Of a stretch of 6,128 nucleotides of DNA, positions 1-5,594 are shown piece by piece; positions within the stretch are counted from its first letter, which is position 1, and the number at the start of each line of letters is the position of its first letter. Source of the DNA: JBLHLB01 sp047618505 (lineage in GTDB: Bacteria; Planctomycetota; UBA1135; GCA-002686595); the NCBI GenBank assembly GCA_047618505.1, contig JBLHLB010000256.1:1-6128 (forward strand), written 5' to 3'. The notes beneath the pieces were generated by a model that was not told the DNA's origin, made no database searches, and saw nothing but the letters and a program-made list of their open reading frames with translations. The translations under genes and the position numbers were made by a program.

Positions 1-106
1 GGCAGCAGCAGCTCCCGGCGAAACTCCTCGCTACGGCCCTATTCCGAGACCTGTTTTGCATGTAGGTTCTGGTTTCCATTCCGCCGCTCCCCAATAGCCA
101 GGTCAC

Positions 107-1789
107 ATGTACGTCTCCAAGATGTCGTTGCTCCTCGTGGGCCTCTCCGCCCTCACGATCCCCACGGCATGCGCCGCCCAGGAGGCAGCGCCCGAAGCTG
201 TGGAAGTGGTCATCCCCGAGGGCTTCACCAGGCAAGATCACCTGCGCGGTTCGATCACGCCCGAGCGAGAGTGGTGGGACGTGTTGCACTACGACCTCAC
301 CTTGCAGGTGTTTCCCGAGACGAAGAGTCTAAAGGGCTCTAACGTGATTGTCTTCGAGACCCTGGCCGCGGGCGACCGCATGCAGATGGATCTACAGCCG
401 CCCCTGGAGATCACACGTGTGACCCACGGGAAAAGCGAGTTGACCTTCGAGCGCGAGGGAAATGTCTACTGGCTGAACTTCGACCGCACGTTGCGTGCCG
501 GCACTCGGGAGCAGATCGAAGTGTTCTACGGGGGAGTTCCAGTAGAGAGCGAGCGACCGCCCTGGAGTGGGGGCTTCACCTGGGACCAGGATGAGCACGG
601 GAACCCCTTCATCGCCACCACCTGCCAAGGCCTGGGCGCCAGCGTCTGGTGGCCGAACAAGGACCACGGCTACGACGAACCCGATCAAGGCATGGACATT
701 CGCGTCACCGTGCCTGAAGACCTGACCGCCGTCTGCAACGGCCGGCTGCAGTCCACCGAACAGGATTCCAACGCGAAGACCCGGACCTTCCACTGGCGCG
801 TTACGAACCCGATCAACAACTACGGGGTCAACGTCAACATCGGCAGGTATGTGGTCATGCCCGGAGTCTACGAGGGGGAGTTCGGCAAGCTGGACATGGA
901 GTACTGGGTCCTCGAACACCAACAGGACAAGGCCCGTGAACAGTTCAAGGAGGTGCCGCGTACCTTGGCCGCCTTCGAACACTGGTTCGGGAAGTACCCC
1001 TTCTACGGGGATAGCTACAAGCTGGTGGTGGTGCCCTACCTGGGCATGGAGCATCAAAGCTCGGTGACCTACGGCAACGGATTCGCCAATGGCTATCGCG
1101 GACGTGACCTGAGCAAGACCGGGGTGGGCCTCAAGTTCGATTTCATCGTCGTCCACGAGTCAGCCCACGAGTGGTTCGGTAACAACATCTCCATGCGGGA
1201 CGCGGCCGACATGTGGATCCACGAGAGCTTCGCCAACTACGCGGAGAATCTGTTCGTGGAGTACCACTTCACGGAGCAGGAAGCCCAGGACTACGTGATC
1301 GGCTGCCGCGCATTGATTGGCAACAGCGGCACCATCATCGGTGACTACGGCCTGAACAGCTCCGGTTCCGGCGACATGTACTACAAGGGCGGCAACATGC
1401 TGCACAGCATGCGCCACATGCTGAACGATGACGGCCGTTGGAGGTCCATGCTCGTGGGGCTCAACACCGAATTCTGGCACCAGACGATCGGGACCGAGGA
1501 GTTCGAGGCATTCATCAGCCAGTCCACCGGGTTCGACTACAGCCTGGTCTTCGATCAGTACCTGCGCACGAACGAAATTCCGGTCCTCAAGTACTCACTC
1601 CAAGGGCAGTCCCTCGAAGCTTGGTGGGAAAACGTGGTGCCCGGCTTCAGTGTACCGGTTCTCCTCCGGATCAACGGCGAGGAGCAGCGCGTGACGATCT
1701 CGGAAACTCCCACAACGCTCGCGTTGGATAGCTTACTGGAGTCGTTCGAGCTCGACCGCAACTTCTACATGAAGGTCGAAGCCCAGTAG
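107..1789 (+). CDS. Exported M1-family zinc metallopeptidase (aminopeptidase-like)
   Basis: A 560-residue gluzincin peptidase that probably trims peptides from the N-terminus outside the cytoplasm. The zinc site is complete: HESAH at residues 350-354 with E351 as general base, then 18 residues to the third ligand E373 in WIHESFANY. The substrate-anchoring loop reads GMEHQ (313-317), a variant of the GAMEN exopeptidase motif. The YxKG tyrosine proposed to stabilise the transition state is Y425 (YYKGG). The N-terminus has a hydrophobic stretch (about residues 6-22) ending in ACAAQE, which fits a signal peptidase I site. A cysteine is present (PTAC), but Pro at -3 argues against a lipobox. Layout: N-terminal beta domain about 50-240, thermolysin-like domain about 250-480, short C-terminal part. 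At 560 aa it lacks room for the large helical C-terminal domain of LTA4H/PepN-type members. The start at 107 has only a weak AGG at 100-102; ATG 122 (residue 6) is possible and would still leave a signal peptide. Family is secure; exact substrate is unknown. Confidence 0.95.
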   Translation: MYVSKMSLLLVGLSALTIPTACAAQEAAPEAVEVVIPEGFTRQDHLRGSITPEREWWDVLHYDLTLQVFPETKSLKGSNVIVFETLAAGDRMQMDLQPPLEITRVTHGKSELTFEREGNVYWLNFDRTLRAGTREQIEVFYGGVPVESERPPWSGGFTWDQDEHGNPFIATTCQGLGASVWWPNKDHGYDEPDQGMDIRVTVPEDLTAVCNGRLQSTEQDSNAKTRTFHWRVTNPINNYGVNVNIGRYVVMPGVYEGEFGKLDMEYWVLEHQQDKAREQFKEVPRTLAAFEHWFGKYPFYGDSYKLVVVPYLGMEHQSSVTYGNGFANGYRGRDLSKTGVGLKFDFIVVHESAHEWFGNNISMRDAADMWIHESFANYAENLFVEYHFTEQEAQDYVIGCRALIGNSGTIIGDYGLNSSGSGDMYYKGGNMLHSMRHMLNDDGRWRSMLVGLNTEFWHQTIGTEEFEAFISQSTGFDYSLVFDQYLRTNEIPVLKYSLQGQSLEAWWENVVPGFSVPVLLRINGEEQRVTISETPTTLALDSLLESFELDRNFYMKVEAQ

Positions 1790-1979
1790 GGAATAGGAAA
1801 ATCACGGAGCATCTTGGCGGGCGCCCCAGTTCTTGAGATACGGAGTACAGGACAGCATCAGAAGGCGACCAGCGCCAGAGGCCCCGCTGCAGTCTTGTGC
1901 CAGGTCGTCCGTCCCCCTATGTCCGCGATTGCCCCATCAGACAATCAGGCCAGCGGTTGCTAGCACGCCAATTCCGCGA
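1790..1979. other. Convergent intergenic gap with no recognised feature
   Basis: This stretch separates the plus-strand peptidase from the minus-strand monooxygenase. Both strands were read in all frames and no protein family was recognised. Only weak palindromes occur (for example the GGGCGCCC core at 1819-1826 and a 5-bp stem 1870-1874/1885-1889). None is followed by a T-run, so no terminator is called for either converging gene. Confidence 0.6.
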
Positions 1980-2270
1980 TCAGTAGATGCGGCTCATCTC
2001 ATGCAGAGTGAAATCCGCAAGCGCCCCTTCGGTGGCTTTCCTGTACGCGGCGAGATGGGGCGCGTTCATGTGAAGCTGCCACTGTTCGCGGGACTCCCAG
2101 GTTTCGTAGAACAAGAAGACGGCAGGGTCTTTACCGCCTTGGTGAAGGTCATACTGGAGGCAGCCATCCTCAGCCCTTGTTAGGGGAATCAGCTTCTTCA
2201 GTTCGACCTTGACGAAATCGACCTTGTCGGGGTTCGCGTGAATGATGGCGACAATCGTTAGTTTTGACAT
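1980..2270 (-). CDS. Antibiotic biosynthesis monooxygenase (ABM/YgiN-type) family protein
   Basis: A 96-residue protein of the dimeric alpha-beta barrel fold. The family includes cofactor-less monooxygenases and YgiN-type quinol monooxygenases acting on aromatic or quinol substrates. The sequence shows the family pattern in order: an opening beta strand (LTIVAIIHANPDKVD), the segment LIPLTRAEDGCLQYDLH at 27-43, FYETWES at 54-60, and the histidine pair H67 and PH at 71-72. Length is typical of a single-domain ABM protein. It lies 33 bp downstream of the MDR dehydrogenase on the same strand, so the two are very likely co-transcribed and may work on related quinone or reactive carbonyl compounds (inference). 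The ATG at 2268-2270 matches the usual family N-terminus; a purine-rich AAGAGA lies just upstream as a modest ribosome-binding site. Family call is firm; the substrate cannot be told from sequence, since many ABM proteins are uncharacterised. Confidence 0.93.
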   Translation of the reverse strand: MSKLTIVAIIHANPDKVDFVKVELKKLIPLTRAEDGCLQYDLHQGGKDPAVFLFYETWESREQWQLHMNAPHLAAYRKATEGALADFTLHEMSRIY

Positions 2271-2303
2271 ATGAGATCTCTTGGCTTCGCTCTTTGGGAG
2301 TAC

Positions 2304-3251
2304 TTAGGAGTTGATGGTCGCGATGAGCTTCCCGGTCACCGTGGAAGACTCACTGAGTGCGTGCAAGGCGGCCATCTCCGCCAAGGGCCTAGAACCTGCG
2401 ATAATGACCTTGAGAGTCTTTGACTCGAGCATACTCGCGAGCGCTTCCAACCCAGCATGATCGGGCTCAACCAACATCCAGGTCGCGGTTACGCCATGCT
2501 CTGAGAGCGTCTCATTACTAGGCAGAAACACTGGTGAAGGAATGACAACCAGCCTTCCGCCTCGACGAAGCGAAGTGAGCGATCTGGTCGCGTTTTCTGG
2601 TCCACCAACTAGATCGATGACGGAATCCATTTCAGTCGCAACTCTTGTGAAGTCCTCATTCCGGTAGTCGATCGGATGATCGACGCCAAGCCCTCGGAGA
2701 AGATCGTGCTTTGCTGCCGATGAAGTACCCCAAACCGTTGCTCCTCGGGCCTTCGCAATTTGCACGGCCAGGTGGCCCACACCGCCAGCTGCGGCGTGAA
2801 TCAGCACGCGCTGCCCCGCGCCAATTTGGAGTGTGTCTACGACGGCTTGCCATGCGGTCAGCCCGGCGAGCGGCATGGCACCAGCGACCTCAAAGCTGAC
2901 GCCGTCCGGGATCCGAGCTAGGTGTCGAGATGGTGACGCCACGAACTCAGCGTAGGCTCCTGCAGGCTTTGGAAAGCGGGGCATACCGAAAACGCGATCG
3001 CCAACGGAGAAGCGGGTGACTCCTGCGCCGACTTCGACGACCTCCCCCGCCAGATCCCAGCCCAAGACTTTAGGGGAGCTGGGGTCGAAGAACCCGCTAA
3101 CACCTCCACCTTGACGCGTCTTCCAGTCCACCGGATTAATGCCTGCAACGCGGACCCGTACGAGGACCTCTGTCGGTCCAGGTTCGGGGGTCGGGATGTC
3201 CACCATTGAAAGGTTGCCTTGGTCTGTGTCGGAGAAGGTCACCGCTTTCAT
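2304..3251 (-). CDS. Zinc-free medium-chain NADP-dependent oxidoreductase (quinone oxidoreductase-like)
   Basis: A 315-residue cytoplasmic enzyme of the MDR superfamily, quinone oxidoreductase/zeta-crystallin-like branch, which typically reduces quinones or alpha,beta-unsaturated carbonyls with NADPH. The GroES-like N-terminal domain covers about 1-115 and carries the signature region VLGWDLAGEVVEVGAG (62-77) and VGDRVFG (83-89). The Rossmann domain follows, with the dinucleotide loop HAAAGGVGHLAVQIAK at 152-167. The final residues KLIATI are characteristic of the family. I see no cysteine in the whole protein, so neither catalytic nor structural zinc binding as in alcohol dehydrogenases is expected. 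Length is normal. The ATG at 3249-3251 gives the typical MKAV start, although only a distant AGGG precedes it. It is first of a probable two-gene unit with the ABM protein 33 bp downstream. Its upstream region runs directly into a broken transposase, so its promoter must lie in or near that relic. Base composition looks somewhat less GC-rich than the flanking secreted-protein genes. Confidence 0.95.
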   Translation of the reverse strand: MKAVTFSDTDQGNLSMVDIPTPEPGPTEVLVRVRVAGINPVDWKTRQGGGVSGFFDPSSPKVLGWDLAGEVVEVGAGVTRFSVGDRVFGMPRFPKPAGAYAEFVASPSRHLARIPDGVSFEVAGAMPLAGLTAWQAVVDTLQIGAGQRVLIHAAAGGVGHLAVQIAKARGATVWGTSSAAKHDLLRGLGVDHPIDYRNEDFTRVATEMDSVIDLVGGPENATRSLTSLRRGGRLVVIPSPVFLPSNETLSEHGVTATWMLVEPDHAGLEALASMLESKTLKVIIAGSRPLAEMAALHALSESSTVTGKLIATINS

Positions 3252-3270
3252 GGTGTTTACTGCCCTAGGT

Positions 3271-3597
3271 TTAGGCGTTGTGGATTCGCTCCGATCGACA
3301 CAGCTCGACTATTCCCACTCCAATGTGGGCCCGAGCTCTCGAGGAAGATTGCCGCTTCTTGAGATCGCTGTCCGGAGAATAAGGCAGCCACCCGGTCACA
3401 GGATCGCTTGGGCCGTTGCAGGCCAGCGTAAGGAGTGCCCTTCGCGCCCCGAAGGTCCTGCCGCTCCCCTTGCAGCGATACCGGCGTCGCCTCCCCCACT
3501 TCACTCTGGAGAAGCCGTGCGGGGTGATGTTGCCCACATCGCCCTAGCCGTGGAGCGCACACTGCTCGTTGGGGCACGCGACCTGCCGCTTTGATCC
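3271..3597 (-). pseudogene. Decayed N-terminal fragment of an insertion-sequence (DDE-type) transposase
   Basis: Reading the minus strand from about 3597, one frame gives KRQVACPNEQCALHG, then a TAG (3544-3546), then VGNITPHGF, then WGRRRRYRCKGSGRTF. This is the N-terminal zinc-ribbon layout of a transposase group with CPN-x-x-C ... RYRCKxCGKTF, except that the last cysteine has become serine (CKGSG). Around 3446 the recognisable reading shifts to another frame giving KGTPYAGLQRPKR and DRVAAL, which matches the GTPYYRLQRP...DRVAAL helix-turn-helix region of the same kind of protein. The following 100 bp keep scattered matches in more than one frame and then stop near 3271, so the catalytic domain is absent. 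It is a relic, not an active element, and I see no terminal inverted repeats. The assignment relies on remembered family sequence; the exact IS family (IS1-like is my guess) is uncertain. Confidence 0.72.
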
Positions 3598-3722
3598 CTT
3601 CCTCGAGCAACAGCTACTGTCGTTGCCGGGGCATGATCCGAACGTAAGCAGCTTGCTTTGCACAGACTCATGCGGGTTCTCTCGCAGGCAATGAATGCAG
3701 TGCCGACCTGGGATCCTCGCAT
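3598..3722. other. Intergenic stretch between transposase relic and terminator, nothing recognised
   Basis: Open stretches exist on both strands here, but none shows a known protein motif, a ribosome-binding site or plausible composition. The minus strand runs openly into the transposase relic, yet the part before its cysteine motif does not resemble a transposase. It may be DNA upstream of the ancestral insertion. Confidence 0.5.
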
Positions 3723-3766
3723 TAAATGCGGAAGGCCCGCCGGAGACCGGCGGGCCTTCCCATTTA
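3723..3766 (-). terminator. Strong hairpin terminator of the secreted-protein gene
   Basis: A perfect 14-bp GC-rich stem pairs 3730-3743 with 3747-3760 around a 3-base loop (AGA on the plus strand). The stem extends outward by six more pairs (3723-3728 with 3761-3766) past a single unpaired C at 3729. It lies about 40 bp beyond the stop codon of the minus-strand gene at 3804, the expected place for a rho-independent terminator. The trailing sequence in that direction is AT-rich (GCATTTAAT) but has no long U-run, so it may work as a strong 3' stabilising stem or weak terminator. Because both flanks are AT-rich, it could act in both directions. Confidence 0.82.
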
Positions 3767-3803
3767 GAATCCAACCCGCCAGTACTAGACGGGTCCGTCC
3801 ATG

Positions 3804-4871
3804 TCAGTTGCCGATCACGAGGTCTTGCGCGTTCGACAGGAGGAAGGGGGCTCCACCGATGTGCACGGCCTGGGTGGAGAGGCTGAAGCCCAAGAGCGCG
3901 CAGTTCACGGGTACCGCGATGGTGTAGCCCGCGATCGGTCCGGCGCTCGCGGGGAGGCCGAGGAGCTCGCCGCCCGGATCGGTGATGTCGATCAGCAGGG
4001 TCTGGCCGGTGCCAAGCGTGAAGGTGAGCGGGCCGCCGAAGCCGATGAGCTGGCCGAAGCTGTGGCCGGTGCTACCAACGTCGATCATGGCCTGGAACGT
4101 GTTGCCCATGACCGGTCCGCCGCTGACCGTGTAGCTGGCGGGGTTCGTGCCGCCGTTGCGCAGGGTGGCGGAAGCGTCGACATTCAGGACGGAGTCGAAC
4201 GTCGCGCCGACGATCAGATTGTCCACGAGGACGGATTCGTTAAAATCGGAGTCGGACTGACGCAGGGCGAAGGCAGAGATCACGTCGCCGGGGTCCGCTC
4301 GATCTTCACCGAGGATGGAGGTGCCCGTCGAGGCAGCGGCGTCAATCCACAGCTCGGCGATGTTCGCGTCCTGGTCGTAGCGTACGATCGCGCGGTACGT
4401 GACGCCGTAGGTCAGGTCCGTGGCCCAGATGGCGTCTGCGGTGGATTCATCGCTGGCGATGCCGACCGAGAAGTCACCGGTACCGGTGGGGGAAACGACG
4501 TCGAGGCGACCGGCGAAGTTGTTACCGGTGTCCTTGAAGTGTGCGAAGTACTCGTTGTCCGTGCCGGAGATCGGGACTCCTTGGTCGCGGACAGAGAAGT
4601 CGATCCCGAAGTAGATGTCGCCCGCGATCGGCGTGAAGGAGAGGTTCGCATCCTCAGAGGGGGTGCCGTGCTGCACGACGACCTGACCACCGCTGACGAG
4701 CAGGTCGTCGGCCGTGCCGCTGTGGTTCACCCATACTCCGCTCTGGAGGACGAGGCTGCCGTCGGGATAGGAGAAGTTGTCACAGGCGATCACTTGGGCG
4801 TTGGCGGCGGTGGCGAGGGCCAGGGCCGCTCCGACGAACAGGCTCGACTTGCGAAGGAGGGGGGAAATCAT
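3804..4871 (-). CDS. Secreted LamG/concanavalin-like protein with C-terminal beta module, function unknown
   Basis: A 355-residue exported protein. Residues 1-25 form a classic Sec signal peptide (positive PLLRKS, hydrophobic core LFVGAALALATA, cleavage after ANA before Q26). About 30-225 looks like a LamG/concanavalin A-like jelly-roll: it opens with DNFSYPDGSL and contains YFGIDFSVRD, RLDVVSP, RAIVRYDQDANIAELWID and VLVDNLIVG. About 230-355 is a separate beta-rich module (ASATLRNGGTNPASYTVSGG ... LSNAQDLVIGN) of a type I recall at the ends of many planctomycete secreted proteins. Only two cysteines remain in the mature part, and no catalytic motif, transmembrane anchor, LPXTG or PEP-CTERM tail is visible. 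I chose ATG 4871 because GGAG sits 9 bases upstream and the signal peptide then starts normally. An in-frame TTG at 4904 would add 11 residues ahead of it and is less likely. Carbohydrate or surface binding is plausible but unproven. It appears monocistronic and ends at the strong hairpin. Confidence 0.85.
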   Translation of the reverse strand: MISPLLRKSSLFVGAALALATAANAQVIACDNFSYPDGSLVLQSGVWVNHSGTADDLLVSGGQVVVQHGTPSEDANLSFTPIAGDIYFGIDFSVRDQGVPISGTDNEYFAHFKDTGNNFAGRLDVVSPTGTGDFSVGIASDESTADAIWATDLTYGVTYRAIVRYDQDANIAELWIDAAASTGTSILGEDRADPGDVISAFALRQSDSDFNESVLVDNLIVGATFDSVLNVDASATLRNGGTNPASYTVSGGPVMGNTFQAMIDVGSTGHSFGQLIGFGGPLTFTLGTGQTLLIDITDPGGELLGLPASAGPIAGYTIAVPVNCALLGFSLSTQAVHIGGAPFLLSNAQDLVIGN

Positions 4872-4880
4872 GATGGGGTG

Positions 4881-4884
4881 CTCC
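4881..4884 (-). promoter_or_regulatory. Ribosome-binding site deciding the start of the secreted protein
   Basis: On the minus strand GGAG precedes the ATG at 4869-4871 by nine bases. The alternative upstream TTG at 4902-4904 would place this site inside the coding region. The site and the textbook signal peptide following the ATG support the shorter protein. Confidence 0.65.
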
Positions 4885-4922
4885 GGTCGTTCCGGGTTGT
4901 TCAAGAGGAATAGGGCGGGGTA

Positions 4923-4954
4923 AGAGCCCCGTTCCCGAGCCCGAATTGGGCTCT
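4923..4954 (-). repeat. Overlapping inverted repeats in the leader of the secreted-protein gene
   Basis: AGAGCCC at 4923-4929 can pair with GGGCTCT at 4948-4954 (7 bp). The same GGGCTC (4948-4953) can instead pair with GAGCCC at 4937-4942 around a 5-base loop. Thus two mutually exclusive stems share one arm, about 50-80 bases ahead of the start codon on the minus strand. This could be a simple leader structure or chance; no known riboswitch is recognised. Confidence 0.4.
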
Positions 4955-5119
4955 CTACCGCCCCTAGCTACGGGAAAGTGCACGAATTCGCAATGGAGAA
5001 GAGGAGAGAGTCTGCCCGGAGGCTTGTGGAAAAACAGAAGCCGGTCTCTCGCGACCTGCCCTGTTTGGGGGAGGATCGGGCACGACCTGTCCTAGTCCCT
5101 ACCAGAAACCTCATTAGGC
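4955..5119. other. Intergenic region between sigma-factor relic and secreted-protein gene
   Basis: No protein family was recognised in any frame. The frame of the sigma relic stays open here down to about 4968, but the residues no longer resemble a sigma factor. The promoter for the secreted protein should lie in or near this stretch; no convincing -35/-10 pair stands out. Confidence 0.45.
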
Positions 5120-5586
5120 CTCGCTGGAGGGTCGCTTTGTCTTTGATTCGCAGAAGTTTCGTGCCCACGTTGGACACGAAAATCCCGAACAAATCAGCGA
5201 TCGATTCGTGGTCGAAGGCATCGAGCTAAAGCAGGACGAGCGCCTCGTCCAAGGGGCTCAGGTCATCGATGCAGAACAGGAGCAGCCGGACCTCCTCGCT
5301 GGGCTCGGCGGACGGATCCCCGATCGAGAATGCGATGGCGTCGTCGGTCAAGCGCTGCTCCCGATACCGACGCTCGCGAAGGTGGAACGAAAGCGCCACA
5401 TTGATCGCGATGCGGTAGACCCACAGGATCCCCTTGAAGCGTTCGCCAGAGTTGCAGCGCTACCTGCTGATACACATCTTCACGATCCGTTGCGTCCCGG
5501 TATTAGACATAGGCGACCCTATGCATCAACCCGGCATGACGCCGGATGAGGCCCGTGAACTGTGAACCTTCCCCTCGCGGGTTGGT
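5120..5586 (-). pseudogene. Decayed ECF-type RNA polymerase sigma factor
   Basis: The minus strand preserves about 155 codons of an extracytoplasmic-function sigma-70 factor in two frames. Frame one (from about 5586) reads TGLIRRHAGLMHRVAYV, a TAA at 5503-5505, then YRDATDREDVYQQVALQLWR, the region 2 core-binding helices. After 5443 the reading moves by one base: RFKGILWVYRIAINVALSF (end of region 2), then RERRYREQRL and a linker DPSAEPSEEVRLL. Region 4 follows: IDDLSPLDEALVLL, a TAG at 5226-5228, then LDAFDHESIADLFGIFVSNV and GTKLLRIKDK, the helix-turn-helix for -35 binding. The two stops, the shift and several missing residues between LWR and RFKG show that it cannot make a normal sigma factor. 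No in-frame ATG remains at its beginning; ACC AAC CCG at 5578-5586 may mark the old N-terminus (inference). Length is close to intact relatives (about 160-190 aa). No anti-sigma gene is visible downstream. The match is long and ordered, so the identity is fairly secure. Confidence 0.85.
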
Positions 5587-5594
5587 CGCCCTGG

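Noticed and set aside
1..45. Minus-strand fragment reading RSEEFRRELLL at the left edge, like the start of an IS3-type OrfA
   Set aside because: Only about 12 residues before the edge, preceded by a stop with no start codon; too short to support.
55..90. TTGCAT at 56-61 as a possible -35 box for the peptidase gene
   Set aside because: No matching -10 hexamer at an acceptable distance.
392..1156. Long minus-strand open frame of 254 codons opposite the peptidase
   Set aside because: It is the antisense shadow of the M1 gene; its Val/His/Leu-rich product has no family motif, while the plus frame has a complete zinc site.
1833..2183. Plus-strand open frame overlapping the ABM gene
   Set aside because: Most of it is antisense to a well-conserved ABM protein, and the first part has no recognisable motif or ribosome-binding site.
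3801..4913. 370-codon plus-strand open frame, longer than the minus-strand gene
   Set aside because: Its product is a low-complexity Gly/Val/Arg/Asp-rich sequence typical of GC-rich antisense frames. The minus frame has a signal peptide, a ribosome-binding site, domain motifs and a terminator.
5531..5545. CCGGC-ATGAC-GCCGG small hairpin
   Set aside because: It lies inside the sigma relic coding sequence (RRHAGL region), has only five pairs and no T-run; probably coincidental.
5208..5549. 113-codon plus-strand open frame
   Set aside because: It is antisense to the sigma-factor relic, whose minus-strand motifs are far more convincing.
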